Shown: in pieces, positions 1-9,160 of the stretch | Numbering within the stretch: the stretch's first letter is position 1 | How the letters are laid out: every line of letters begins with the position of its first letter | Assembly (NCBI GenBank): GCA_019739335.1 | Contig: CP073261.1 | Coordinates: 2,284,001-2,348,000 of the forward strand | DNA from: Erythrobacter sp. | Lineage (GTDB): Bacteria > Pseudomonadota > Alphaproteobacteria > Sphingomonadales > Sphingomonadaceae | Length of the DNA: 64,000 bases | Direction: 5' to 3' | The notes under the pieces: generated by a model | Seen by the model: the letters and a program-made list of their open reading frames with translations, nothing else | Told to the model about the DNA's origin: nothing | The model's database searches: none | Translations under genes and position numbers: made by a program

Positions 1-1
1 C

Positions 2-2020
2 GAACGCTCCAACCTGAGCGGCGACGATCGCGATTTCTTCGTTTCCGACCAGACGCCGTTCGGCGGCAACGATTATCGGGTGAACCGTTGCTCGCCCGGC
101 ACGCTGCTGCTTGGCACGGTCACCTACGCCTTGCCCGCGCAGTATACGCAGGCGAATGCCGGAGCGATTCAGGCGGGTACGGCCAACCGTTGTGACGCGC
201 TGATCGGCCAGGACCTGATTCCGGAGCAAAGCTACGATTCGGTCAACAGCACCGGCACCTTCGAGATCACCGACTGGCTCGAGGTGTTCTACGACGGCTT
301 CTATTCCAAGCGGAATTTCCGCCGCATCAATTCACAGCCTTCGGCGCGGCTGACCGTCCCCGAAACCAATGCCTTCTTCGTCCGTCCGCCGGGTTTCACC
401 GGTACGAGCTACCAGATCGACTACAGCTTCGCGGGCGATGTTCCATTCACCCAGTCCGGCGGCTCTGCGGAAAGCTGGCAGATTTCGCCGGGGCTGCGGG
501 TGCAACTGCCGTTCGACTGGGAGATCGAGGGACTGTTCGCTTACGGAGAAACCAGCGATTTTTCGGGCAGCTATGATGGCACCAACAATGCCGCGCTCAA
601 TGCCGCACTGGCCAGCAGCAATCCCGCCACCGCCTTTGATCCTTATGGCGGCGGGCGCACCCAGCAATCGGTGCTGGACGGCATTTTCAACCAGATTTTC
701 CTCGCACCCACCGATGGCGAACTGACCTTCTACGAAGTGGGCGCGAGTGGGCCGCTGTTCGATCTGCCGGGTGGCGAGGTTCGCCTTGCAGTGGGCTATG
801 AGCGGCAGGACTTCGAAGTCGCGCTCGGCTCTGCGCGCGGTGCGCCAACCAATCCGATTGTCACCCGCGTGTTCGGGCGTCAGGTGGATTCGTTCTACGC
901 GGAAATGCTGGTCCCGATCTTCGGCGGCGGCAATGCCCGGCCGGGGTTTGAAGAGCTTGAGCTGGTCGCGGCCATCCGCCACGACAGCTACAGCGATGCG
1001 GGCGATACCACCAATCCCCAGTTCGGCATCAACTGGATGCCGTTCGACCGGCTGACCCTGCGCGGCAGCTACGGCACATCGTTCCGCGCGCCAACGCTTC
1101 CGGAAATCTACGGCAACAGCAACAACCTGTTCGTGCAGAATTACCAGAATCCGGCCGGCGGCGCACCGCTGGTGGGCGTGGCGCTGTCCGGGCCGAACCT
1201 TGAACTTGGCCCCGAGACTGCGACCACCTGGTCCTTCGGCGCGGATTTCGAGCCGATCGACGATCTGCTGCTGTCGTTGACCTATTTCGACGTGGCCTAT
1301 GACAATCAGGTAAGCGCCAATCTCTCCAACCTCACCATCCTCGGACAGGAGGACCAGTTCGATGGCACCAGTGTAATCCTGCGCGGGCAGGCGGCGCGGG
1401 ATCGCATTACCGAACTGATCGGGCAGGGCGTCGGAGTTCTCGGCGCGTTTCCGGGCGGCAGCCTCAGCAATATCGACGTGTTCGTCGATGGTCGTTCGCG
1501 CAACTTGGGCAAATCGGTCACCCGTGGTATCGATTTCAGCATCGCATACACAATGGATCTCGGTCCTGACGACCTGCTGCGACTGAGCGCTTCCGGAACC
1601 TATCTTACCGATTACGAAGTGGCAGTGGCCCCGGCGGCGGATTTGCGTGATCAGCTGAACATCATCTTCCAGCCATTGCGCTTCAAGTCGCGGTTCGTGG
1701 CGAACTGGGATCATGGTCCGCTGACCGCACGGCTGATGGCCACCCATGTCGGCGGCTACACCAACAACCTCGTCACGCCTGAACAGGAAGTCGACAGTTA
1801 CACTCCGGTGGACCTGTCGATCACCTGGCGGGTGGCCGACAGCCTCGATATGCCGCTGATGGAAAGCCTCGAACTGACCGCCGAAGTGCGCAATATGTTC
1901 GATGTCGATCCGCCGTACGTCAATCTGGCACCAAGCGGCAACGGCAGCGGGGGATACGATGCTACGGCGGCCAATCCTGTCGGGCGCATGTTTGCCATCG
2001 GCGCGAGGGTTCGCTTCTAA
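2..2020 (+). CDS. TonB-dependent receptor, C-terminal part (5' end outside window)
   Basis: Outer-membrane beta-barrel receptor for energised uptake of a bulky ligand. The reading frame is open from base 2, so the gene begins upstream of the window; 672 residues are visible and the signal peptide and plug are missing. The visible part has the alternating aromatic/polar strands of the barrel, the Arg-Gly-Ser-Tyr-Gly-Thr-Ser-Phe-Arg-Ala-Pro stretch typical of the late barrel (around residue 350), an Arg-Asn-Met-Phe-Asp-Val segment near the end and a C-terminal Phe needed for outer-membrane insertion. It ends 26 bp before the capA-like gene, so it may head the TRAP/CoA-transferase operon. The ligand is unknown. 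Confidence 0.9.
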   Translation, partial: ERSNLSGDDRDFFVSDQTPFGGNDYRVNRCSPGTLLLGTVTYALPAQYTQANAGAIQAGTANRCDALIGQDLIPEQSYDSVNSTGTFEITDWLEVFYDGFYSKRNFRRINSQPSARLTVPETNAFFVRPPGFTGTSYQIDYSFAGDVPFTQSGGSAESWQISPGLRVQLPFDWEIEGLFAYGETSDFSGSYDGTNNAALNAALASSNPATAFDPYGGGRTQQSVLDGIFNQIFLAPTDGELTFYEVGASGPLFDLPGGEVRLAVGYERQDFEVALGSARGAPTNPIVTRVFGRQVDSFYAEMLVPIFGGGNARPGFEELELVAAIRHDSYSDAGDTTNPQFGINWMPFDRLTLRGSYGTSFRAPTLPEIYGNSNNLFVQNYQNPAGGAPLVGVALSGPNLELGPETATTWSFGADFEPIDDLLLSLTYFDVAYDNQVSANLSNLTILGQEDQFDGTSVILRGQAARDRITELIGQGVGVLGAFPGGSLSNIDVFVDGRSRNLGKSVTRGIDFSIAYTMDLGPDDLLRLSASGTYLTDYEVAVAPAADLRDQLNIIFQPLRFKSRFVANWDHGPLTARLMATHVGGYTNNLVTPEQEVDSYTPVDLSITWRVADSLDMPLMESLELTAEVRNMFDVDPPYVNLAPSGNGSGGYDATAANPVGRMFAIGARVRF

Positions 2021-2046
2021 TCCTCCAGTCCTCGCATTCGGGTCGC

Positions 2047-3159
2047 ATGATGGTTAAGCTGATCGATATTGCCCTTGTCGGCGACCTGGTTCTGGATGAA
2101 CCTGACGCCGATCACTGGCTGTCCGGTATCGCGCCGCATTTGCGGGTCAGTGATCTGGCTATCGGTCATCTCGAAGTGCCGCATACGGTGCGGGGCAAGG
2201 AACTGGCGGGGGATGTGCCTGCGCCCGGTGCCCCGCCCGAAAACCTCGTCGCGCTGGCCCGCGCCGGGATCGGCATGGTCAGCCTCGCGGGCAATCACAT
2301 TGCCGATTGCGGAGCGGAGGGAATTGCCGACACGATTGCCGGTCTCGACCGGTCCGGCGTGCTCCACGCCGGGGCCGGAGCCGACCTGCAGGCAGCGCGT
2401 GCCCCGGCGATTGTCGAGCGCAAGGGTGTGCGCATTGCCTTGCTGAGCTACAATTGCGTCGGGCCGGAAGCGGCATGGGCGACTGAGGGGCGGGCGGGAT
2501 GCGCCTATCTGCCTATCGGCACCAGCGACGGCTCGCCAGTCTCGCCAACGGCTCCGCTGGAAACGGTGCTTTCCTTGGCGGTGGAAATTCTTGCCGATGA
2601 CATCGCTGCGGCGCGCGCCAAAACCGATATGGTGATCGTGTCGCTGCACAAGGGCCTTGTCCATACACCCGCGCGCCTAGCCCCTTACGAACGTGCCATT
2701 GCCCGCGCCGCCATCGAGAGCGGGGCCGATGCAGTGATGGCGCATCATGCCCATATCGTGCGGGGGATCGAAGTGGTTCACGGTCGGCCGGTGTTTCACG
2801 GGCTGGGCAACGGCTGCGTGGTCACCTCGGCGCTGTCGCCCGATCAGGCTCACCCCGCCCGTCGTGAATGGGCGCAGCGGCGGCGTGAACTGTTCGGGTT
2901 CGAGCCCGACCCCGCCTACCATCTCGCGCCCTTCCATCCCGAAGCGGTCAATGCCTTCATCGGCACCTTGCGGCGGCATCCCGACGGCAGGCTGGAAGCG
3001 GGCATTGTGCCGGTCCATGTCGAGGCTCCGGGCCGCCCGGTGCTGGCGACCGGGGCGCAGGCGCGCGCTATTGCCGATTACATTGAGAAAATCACGCTGG
3101 ACGCTGGCCTGCCCCCAATCCGCATTGGCGCAGACTTCAGCCTGTGCGAGGCGGCATGA
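2047..3159 (+). CDS. CapA family protein (metallophosphatase-like fold)
   Basis: A 370-residue member of the CapA/PGA_cap family, related to the poly-gamma-glutamate capsule protein and to calcineurin-like phosphoesterases. The N-terminal Gly-Asp pair (residues 12-13), the Gly-Asn-His motif near residue 81 and the His-His-Ala-His metal site near residue 236 are all present. There is no signal peptide, which is unusual for capsule CapA proteins and fits a soluble hydrolase. The stop lies 1 bp before the start of the TRAP small permease, so the gene belongs to the transport operon. Its role here is not known; hydrolysis of a phospho- or amide-linked substrate is only a guess. Confidence 0.8.
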   Translation: MMVKLIDIALVGDLVLDEPDADHWLSGIAPHLRVSDLAIGHLEVPHTVRGKELAGDVPAPGAPPENLVALARAGIGMVSLAGNHIADCGAEGIADTIAGLDRSGVLHAGAGADLQAARAPAIVERKGVRIALLSYNCVGPEAAWATEGRAGCAYLPIGTSDGSPVSPTAPLETVLSLAVEILADDIAAARAKTDMVIVSLHKGLVHTPARLAPYERAIARAAIESGADAVMAHHAHIVRGIEVVHGRPVFHGLGNGCVVTSALSPDQAHPARREWAQRRRELFGFEPDPAYHLAPFHPEAVNAFIGTLRRHPDGRLEAGIVPVHVEAPGRPVLATGAQARAIADYIEKITLDAGLPPIRIGADFSLCEAA

Positions 3160-3160
3160 C

Positions 3161-3604
3161 ATGCTGAAAAACACTGTCATCTGGATCGGCGGATTGGCGC
3201 TGCTGGCGGCAACGCTGGTCGATACGCTGGCGGTAATCGGCAGGAATGTCGGCTTGCCGGTGCCCGGATCGATCGAACTGATGCAGGCCATCGTGCTGGT
3301 TTCCGCAGCCATCGGGATCGTGATTGCGACCTGGGAGGACTCCCATGCGCGGGTGCGGCTGGTGGTCGAGCGGCTGGGAGCCGGCGGGCGCAGGCTTGCC
3401 GATCTCGCATCGGACCTGCTTTCCCTGCTTTTTGTCATCGCCCTGCTGGCCGGTTCGGTGTGGCTGGCGATCGACTTGTGGTACGGGCACGAGCAAAGTG
3501 AGATTGTCGGCATCCCCTGGGCCGTGCTGCGGATCATCGCCAATGTCTGCCTTGCCGGATGCGCGGCGCTGCTGGTGTGGCACATGCTGCGGAGGCGCAC
3601 GTGA
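3161..3604 (+). CDS. TRAP transporter small permease (DctQ-type)
   Basis: A 147-residue membrane protein with four predicted hydrophobic helices (about residues 5-25, 42-60, 86-108 and 118-140), matching the size and layout of the small DctQ subunit of tripartite ATP-independent periplasmic transporters. Such subunits pair with a large DctM permease to drive Na+-coupled uptake of organic acids. The start is the ATG one base after the capA stop; the stop overlaps the GTG start of the large permease (GTGA, 3601-3604). The sequence is too divergent to name a substrate. Confidence 0.85.
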   Translation: MLKNTVIWIGGLALLAATLVDTLAVIGRNVGLPVPGSIELMQAIVLVSAAIGIVIATWEDSHARVRLVVERLGAGGRRLADLASDLLSLLFVIALLAGSVWLAIDLWYGHEQSEIVGIPWAVLRIIANVCLAGCAALLVWHMLRRRT

Positions 3605-4911
3605 GCCTGGCGACCCCTGCCACCGGCCTCCTCGGCATCCTGATCCTGCTCGCCCTGCTGCTGGCGGGCGGCCGGATCGGCGCAGTTCTCGGACTGGTCG
3701 GCGTGGGCGGTCTTGCGCTGATCCTCGGCCCCGAAGCAGCGCTGATCAAGGGCGGCGTGGTGGTGATCGACACCATGACCCGTTACGAACTGGGAACGCT
3801 GCCGCTGTTCCTGTTCATGGCGCACATCTTCTTTTCCATCGACGCCAGCCGCGACCTGTTTGATGCGGCGGCGAAGTTTCTCGGCCATCGGCGCGGCGGG
3901 CTCGCCTACGCCGGGATTGCCGGCTGCGCAGGGTTCGGCGCAATCAACGGATCGAGCCTGGCTACAACCGCCACGGTCGGGCTGGTCGCCTACCCGGAAA
4001 TGCACCGGCGCGGCTATGACAAGGGGCTGGCGACGGCGACGATAGCCGCAGGCGGGACGCTGGGGCAGATGATCCCGCCTTCGGGAGCGCTGATCGTGTT
4101 CGGGATCATCGCCGAACAATCGATCGGGATGCTGTTCACTGCCGCGATCATCCCCGGAATTACGCAGGCTCTGCTCTACGCTATCGTCATTTTCATCCTC
4201 GTCCGCCTCAACCCCGCGCTCGCACCGGCCGGTGAGCGGGCCCCCTGGGCTGACCGGCTGCGCGCCCTGTCACGCATCTGGGAAATCGCGGTGCTGGTGC
4301 TGCTGGTGATCGGCGGGATCGCGATGGGATGGATGAGCCCGTCCGAAGCTGCCGCCATCGGCGCTGCGGGCGCGCTGCTGATTGCGGCCATGCGCCGCAA
4401 ACTCGATCGTGAGGCGCTTTTCCAGGCGTTCGGCGAGACATTGCGAACCACCGGCCTGATCTACCTGATCATCTTCGGTGCGCTGCTGTTCAGCACCTTC
4501 ATCGCGGTCACCGGCTTGCCGGACACGCTGGGAAGCCTGATCACCGGCATGGGCCTGGGGACATTCTGGACGCTGGTGCTGATCGCCCTCCTGCTCCTGC
4601 TGCTGGGCACCGTGCTCGACGGGCTCGCGATGATGCTGCTGATGACCCCCATCCTGCTGCCGATTGTCGATGGTGTCGGGATGAGCGCAATCTGGTTTGG
4701 TATTTTCCTGGTCCGCGCGATGGAGGTGGGGTTCCTGACTCCGCCGCTGGGGATCAACCTGTTCGTGATGCAAGGGGTGGCAAAGGATGTTTCGATCACG
4801 CAGATCTTCCGCGGTGTGACGCCGTTCCTCGCCAGCGACGTGTTCCACCTGCTGCTGATTATCCTGTTCCCGGCCATGGTGATGTGGCTGCCTGGCGTCC
4901 TGGGAGTCTGA
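3601..4911 (+). CDS. TRAP transporter large permease (DctM-type)
   Basis: A 436-residue polytopic inner-membrane protein of the TRAP large-permease family, the ion-coupled channel of the transporter. The conserved Gly-Phe-Gly-Ala-Ile-Asn-Gly-Ser-Ser segment and the following Gly-Gly-Thr-Leu-Gly-Gln-Met-Ile-Pro-Pro-Ser motif (around residues 108-162) are clear, and about a dozen hydrophobic helices follow. An ATG at 3559 is in frame but lies inside dctQ; the GTG at 3601, overlapping the dctQ stop by 4 bp, gives the normal family length and is preferred. The solute-binding partner is DctP at 9157. Confidence 0.93.
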   Translation: MSLATPATGLLGILILLALLLAGGRIGAVLGLVGVGGLALILGPEAALIKGGVVVIDTMTRYELGTLPLFLFMAHIFFSIDASRDLFDAAAKFLGHRRGGLAYAGIAGCAGFGAINGSSLATTATVGLVAYPEMHRRGYDKGLATATIAAGGTLGQMIPPSGALIVFGIIAEQSIGMLFTAAIIPGITQALLYAIVIFILVRLNPALAPAGERAPWADRLRALSRIWEIAVLVLLVIGGIAMGWMSPSEAAAIGAAGALLIAAMRRKLDREALFQAFGETLRTTGLIYLIIFGALLFSTFIAVTGLPDTLGSLITGMGLGTFWTLVLIALLLLLLGTVLDGLAMMLLMTPILLPIVDGVGMSAIWFGIFLVRAMEVGFLTPPLGINLFVMQGVAKDVSITQIFRGVTPFLASDVFHLLLIILFPAMVMWLPGVLGV

Positions 4912-4914
4912 CCG

Positions 4915-5793
4915 ATGATTGCGATAGCCGGACCCGATCTGCCCCACGCTCTGCTCCGCGCTGCCGGATGCCACGGCGGGTCGCTGCCATTAGACGCCGA
5001 CCGCCATTGCGAGCGGGCGGGGCGCTGGGTGGAGGACAAGTTCTTCCCCTGGGCCTTCCCGGTGGTGGAGCACTGGCTGGACGGCGATTACGACCGCTTC
5101 GATGCCGTGCTGTTCAGCCGCGCCGACGATACCTCGCAGCGACTATATTACTATCTGTGCGAATTGCAGCGCCGGGGGCTGGCGAAAGGGCCGGAGCCGC
5201 TGATGCTGGATGTCGCCAAGATTACGCGCGCCAGCAGCGTGCTGCGCACCGGCGAAAAGCTGCGCGAACTGGCGGTGCGGCTGGGGGTGGACGAAGCGGC
5301 ACTCGCAGTGGAGATGGCGCGCGGGAATGGCAAGCAGAGCAGTGCGGACGCGCATCCTTCGGGCCCCCTGTGCCTCGTCACCGGTTCCCCGGCGCCCGAC
5401 CAGCGGCTGGCGGATGCGGTACGCGCGACTGGCTTTGCGGCGGTGGCAGAAACGCTCGAAGACAGCTGGATGGCAGGCAATGAAGTCTTCGCTGGTGATC
5501 TGGCCGATCCCTTCGCCGCTCTGGCGCAGCGCCTGAGCACGCAGGATGCCGGATCGCGCAGCTTTACCGATCCCGCCGACCGGCTGCGCGCGAAGATCGA
5601 GCGTCATCGTCCATCCGCCGTGGTCGTGTGGCGGATCGAGGAAGACGAGGCGCAGTGCTGGCATCTTCCTGCAGAGCGCGTGGTGCTGGCCGAAAGCGGT
5701 ATCCCCCACCTCATCCTCACCCGCCGCGACTGGCTGGCGCGGGACGGTGCGGCGGACGAGATTACAGCTTTCTTGCGGGAGGTCGGCTCATGA
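4915..5793 (+). CDS. 2-hydroxyacyl-CoA dehydratase/benzoyl-CoA reductase-like protein, short subunit
   Basis: A 292-residue protein resembling a shortened subunit of the HgdB/BcrC/FldC family. The family signatures visible are Phe-Asp-Ala-Val-Leu-Phe-Ser followed by an Asp-Asp pair and an Arg-Leu-Tyr-Tyr-Tyr-Leu-Cys-Glu-Leu segment (about residues 62-83), and a C-terminal stretch reading Gly-Ile-Pro-His-Leu-Ile-Leu-Thr-Arg. Classical members bind a [4Fe-4S] cluster; the few scattered cysteines here do not form an obvious CxxC site, so cluster binding is doubtful. It overlaps the tandem CoA-transferase by 4 bp (ATGA), which argues for coupled translation with it and with the larger homologue at 7874. 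The assignment is by motif recognition only. Confidence 0.6.
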   Translation: MIAIAGPDLPHALLRAAGCHGGSLPLDADRHCERAGRWVEDKFFPWAFPVVEHWLDGDYDRFDAVLFSRADDTSQRLYYYLCELQRRGLAKGPEPLMLDVAKITRASSVLRTGEKLRELAVRLGVDEAALAVEMARGNGKQSSADAHPSGPLCLVTGSPAPDQRLADAVRATGFAAVAETLEDSWMAGNEVFAGDLADPFAALAQRLSTQDAGSRSFTDPADRLRAKIERHRPSAVVVWRIEEDEAQCWHLPAERVVLAESGIPHLILTRRDWLARDGAADEITAFLREVGS

Positions 5794-7877
5794 TGCCGCT
5801 GGCAGGTCATAAAGTCGCGGTGCTGGGCGGGATGGCAGAGCGCCCGCTTGCGCGCTACCTCGCTTCGCTTGGCGCGGAAATGGGCTGCGAGCTCGCCGAG
5901 GCCAGCTTCGTGATCGACGATCTCGGGCTGGAAGCGACGCAGGCGCTGCCCATACCGGAAAGCGCGGTGCACGTATCGGTCACAACGTTCGGTTCGGGCG
6001 GGCCGCGTTCGCACTGGAAGGGCGGCGAACTCGTCGCCTCGGCCATGGGCGGCGCGCTGCGGCTGACCGGCGAGCCGGGCGAAATGCCGGTCAAGGAAGC
6101 GGGCGATGCCTGTATTTTCCATGCGGACATGGTTGCAGGCGCAGGAGCGATGGCGGCGCATTATGCGCGCGGCACCCACGGGCAGGGCCAGCACGTCGAT
6201 GTCTCGGTGCAGCAGGTCGCCATGAGCCGCAATGTCAACGGGGTGCTGGTCTGGCAATTCGACCGCCGCAAGCTCGATCGCGCCGGCGGCTGCATCGCCT
6301 ACGGCCGGGCGAAAGTGCAGGTGATCTGGAAACTGGCGGACGGCTGGTGTTTCCACGCGCTGATGACCGGGATGCTGGGCGCGCCCGCCAACGAGGCACT
6401 GTCCGACTGGATCGACGAGGCCGGACTGCCCAATCCCCTGGCGGGAGTGGACTGGAAGGCCTACAACCGCTCGACGCTCGATCCCGCGATCCGGCTGGAA
6501 TGGGAACGCGCAATGGCGGCCTTCTTTGCCACCCGCACCCGGCACGATATTGCCACCGAAGGCAAGCGGCGCGGGATCAATGCCTGCGTTGTCAACGAGC
6601 CCGGCGATGTGCTGGCGGACCAGCATCTCGCCGCTCGCCACTTTCTCGATACGCCTTCAGGCTTGCCCGAACGCTTCGCTGTCATCCGCGAAGGCACGCA
6701 GGCCAGGCAAGCTCCCGCAGTCCAGACTGGCGAACGACCGGGCCCGCTGTCGGGTGTGAAGGTGCTCGATTTCGCCTGGGCATTGGTCGGATCGATCACC
6801 ACCAAGACGCTGGGCGACATGGGCGCCGAAGTGGTCAAGATCGAAAGCCGCAGCCGCCCCGATCTGGCGCGGTTGGACGTGCAGGTGACCGCTTCCAGCA
6901 CCACCAGTCTCGACGACAAGCCGTGGTTTGCGCATCTCAACACTTCGAAGAAATCGTTGACCTTGAATCTCAAGGCTCCCGAAGCGCGCGAAGTGCTCGA
7001 TCCGCTGATCGACTGGGCGGACGTGGTGGTGGAGAATTTCTCCCCCGGCACGATGGCCAAGCTCGGGCTCGATTTCGACAGCCTGCAAGCGCGCAAGCCG
7101 GGCATCGTGATGGTATCGGGCAGCGTCTACGGCCAGACCGGGCCGCTGGCGCGCGAATGGGGGGTGGACGGCACTGGCGGTGCGCTTTCGGGCCGCACTT
7201 TCCTGACGGGCTTTCCCGATGGTGACCCGGTGATTCCCGGCGCGGTTCCCTATGGCGATGTGATCGTCCCCTATGTGATGGCGGGCCATGTCGCGGCAGC
7301 GCTGCAGGTCCGGCGCGAGACAGGGCAGGGCTGCCACATCGATGCCAGCATGTACGAGATCTGCGTGCAGCAAATGCGCGATTTCCTTGCTCTTGCCCGG
7401 CGCGGCGAGCGACCGCAGCGGCTGGGCAATGCCGATCCTGCGGTGCATTTCCAGGGCGTGTTCCCGACCGCCGGTGAGGACCGCTGGGTGGCGATCAGCG
7501 CCTTCACGGCGGACGAACACCAGCGATTGCTGGCGATCACGGGCGCGGATATCGCCGCCTGGACTTCCACCCGCGAGGATCACGCCATTGCCGCGCAATT
7601 GCAGGAAGCAGGCCTTCCCGCCGGTGCCTTGCAGGATTGCGAGGACCTGATGGAAAAGGACCCACAGATCGCCGCGCGCCACGCGCTCGCCATGCTCGAC
7701 CATCCGCTGCTCGGCCCGTTCGGCCATACGGCGACGCCGATCGCCTTCTCGCGCGATACATTGCAGCCCTATCGCGCGCCGGGAATGGGCGAACACGCGC
7801 ATGAAGTGGCGCAAGCCATCGCGGGAATTTCGCCGCAGCGGATTGCCGAGTTGGATGAACTGGGGATTTTCCGATGA
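5790..7877 (+). CDS. Tandem (two-domain) CaiB/BaiF family III CoA-transferase
   Basis: A 695-residue protein made of two family III CoA-transferase units. The N-terminal half (about 1-310) is reduced at its front; the C-terminal half (about 316-690) is complete, with the Leu-Gly-Asp-Met-Gly-Ala-Glu-Val-Val-Lys-Ile-Glu nucleotide-fold motif and Asn-Phe-Ser-Pro-Gly-Thr. Family members move CoA between carboxylic acids through an acyl-aspartyl anhydride. At the position matching the catalytic Asp, the N-terminal unit appears to have Gln (Ser-Val-Gln-Gln, 139-142) and the C-terminal unit Glu (Ser-Met-Tyr-Glu, about 520-523), so activity needs checking. The start is the ATG overlapping the upstream stop. 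An in-frame extension to 5628 was rejected because it lies inside the preceding gene. Confidence 0.85.
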   Translation: MMPLAGHKVAVLGGMAERPLARYLASLGAEMGCELAEASFVIDDLGLEATQALPIPESAVHVSVTTFGSGGPRSHWKGGELVASAMGGALRLTGEPGEMPVKEAGDACIFHADMVAGAGAMAAHYARGTHGQGQHVDVSVQQVAMSRNVNGVLVWQFDRRKLDRAGGCIAYGRAKVQVIWKLADGWCFHALMTGMLGAPANEALSDWIDEAGLPNPLAGVDWKAYNRSTLDPAIRLEWERAMAAFFATRTRHDIATEGKRRGINACVVNEPGDVLADQHLAARHFLDTPSGLPERFAVIREGTQARQAPAVQTGERPGPLSGVKVLDFAWALVGSITTKTLGDMGAEVVKIESRSRPDLARLDVQVTASSTTSLDDKPWFAHLNTSKKSLTLNLKAPEAREVLDPLIDWADVVVENFSPGTMAKLGLDFDSLQARKPGIVMVSGSVYGQTGPLAREWGVDGTGGALSGRTFLTGFPDGDPVIPGAVPYGDVIVPYVMAGHVAAALQVRRETGQGCHIDASMYEICVQQMRDFLALARRGERPQRLGNADPAVHFQGVFPTAGEDRWVAISAFTADEHQRLLAITGADIAAWTSTREDHAIAAQLQEAGLPAGALQDCEDLMEKDPQIAARHALAMLDHPLLGPFGHTATPIAFSRDTLQPYRAPGMGEHAHEVAQAIAGISPQRIAELDELGIFR

Positions 7878-9160
7878 ACACGCCCGCCAGCCAGCGCAGC
7901 CGCAAGACGCTCGCCTGCACTTCTGCCGCCACTTCCTACCAGAAGGCTTTCGGGCAGGAATTGCGCCGCCGCGTGGTGGAGGACCGCGAGCCTTACGCGA
8001 TCGTGCAGGCCGATACCCCGCACGAGATTTTCCATGCGATGGATATCCCCATCATCACCAACCAGTGGTGGTCCGCCTACATTTCCGCCAAGCAGCTCTC
8101 GACCCGCTATTTCGACGCGATGGTGGAGAAGGGCTATCCGGCGAACAGTTGCAAGTATTGCTCGCTGGGCCTTGCCTGCACGCTGGCAGACGATCCTTCG
8201 ACCGCTCCTTGGGGCGGTTTGCCGAAGCCGACAGTGCTGGTGGCGCGGCTGACCTGCGATTGCATCCAGCAGGTGTTCGGCCAATGGTCGAAGGCGCTGG
8301 GCAGCGAGTTCTTCCCGATGGAAGCTCCTGCCTGGACCGACAAGGATCCCGACTGGTTCACCCATGCGCGCAGCGATTGGGAACGGGTCTACCAGCCCGA
8401 TCGCATCCGCCACATGGTGCGCGAAATGGCCGATCTGATCGCCCTGCTCGAAGCGCGCACCGGTCGCCGGTTCGATGAAGCGAAGTTCCAGCACCTGATG
8501 GAACAGATCAACGTGCAGGAAGGCTATATCTGGGAAGCCGCGCAGGCCATCGGCACGGCGCGGCCCTGCCCGGTCTCCATCGCCGAACAAATGCCCAACA
8601 CCATGATCCCGCAATGGCACCGCGGTTCGGACTGGGCAGTGGCCCATGCCAGGTCGTTCCGGGACGAAGTGCTCGAGCTGATCGCTTCGGGTCAAGGCGC
8701 TTCGAGCAACGAGCGCTTGCGGCTGATGTGGATCGGCGCGGGCGTGTGGCACGATCCGGGGTTCTATCAGTCGCTGGAGGAAAGCCTTGGCGCGGTGTTC
8801 GTCTGGTCGATGTACATGCCCTTCGCCGGACCCGCCTATATCCGCGATTTGAAGGGCCGCCCGATGGAAGCGCTCGCCAGCCGGATCGCCAGCATGAACG
8901 AAGTGCTGCACCTGCCGCCGTGGATGAGTTCGTGGATGACGAACGAAGCCAGGCGCTGCGGGATCGACGCGGCGGTCGTGCTGATGCCGCCGGACAATCG
9001 CCTGTCGCAATCGGGCACGCGGCTGACCGCCGAAGCGCTGCGAGAAGCGGGCGTGCCGGTGCTGATGATCGATGCGGACATGGTCGATGCAAAGAACTGG
9101 AACCACGATGAAATGGTGGAACTGGTGGCCGACTTCCTGCGGCGGGAGGGGCTGGAATGA
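7874..9160 (+). CDS. 2-hydroxyacyl-CoA dehydratase/benzoyl-CoA reductase-like protein, long subunit
   Basis: A 428-residue protein with the layout of the HgdB/BcrB/FldB family, whose oxygen-sensitive members remove water from 2-hydroxyacyl-CoA or reduce benzoyl-CoA using a [4Fe-4S] cluster and an ATP-driven activator. Cys93-x2-Cys96 and Cys102 near residue 95, and Cys128/Cys130 in the Leu-Thr-Cys-Asp-Cys segment, are candidate cluster ligands. A C-terminal Gly-Val-Pro-Val-Leu-Met-Ile-Asp-Ala-Asp motif is typical. It overlaps both neighbours by 4 bp. No activator ATPase (HgdC/BadF type) is encoded in the window, so either it lies elsewhere or this family works differently here. Confidence 0.72.
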   Translation: MNTPASQRSRKTLACTSAATSYQKAFGQELRRRVVEDREPYAIVQADTPHEIFHAMDIPIITNQWWSAYISAKQLSTRYFDAMVEKGYPANSCKYCSLGLACTLADDPSTAPWGGLPKPTVLVARLTCDCIQQVFGQWSKALGSEFFPMEAPAWTDKDPDWFTHARSDWERVYQPDRIRHMVREMADLIALLEARTGRRFDEAKFQHLMEQINVQEGYIWEAAQAIGTARPCPVSIAEQMPNTMIPQWHRGSDWAVAHARSFRDEVLELIASGQGASSNERLRLMWIGAGVWHDPGFYQSLEESLGAVFVWSMYMPFAGPAYIRDLKGRPMEALASRIASMNEVLHLPPWMSSWMTNEARRCGIDAAVVLMPPDNRLSQSGTRLTAEALREAGVPVLMIDADMVDAKNWNHDEMVELVADFLRREGLE

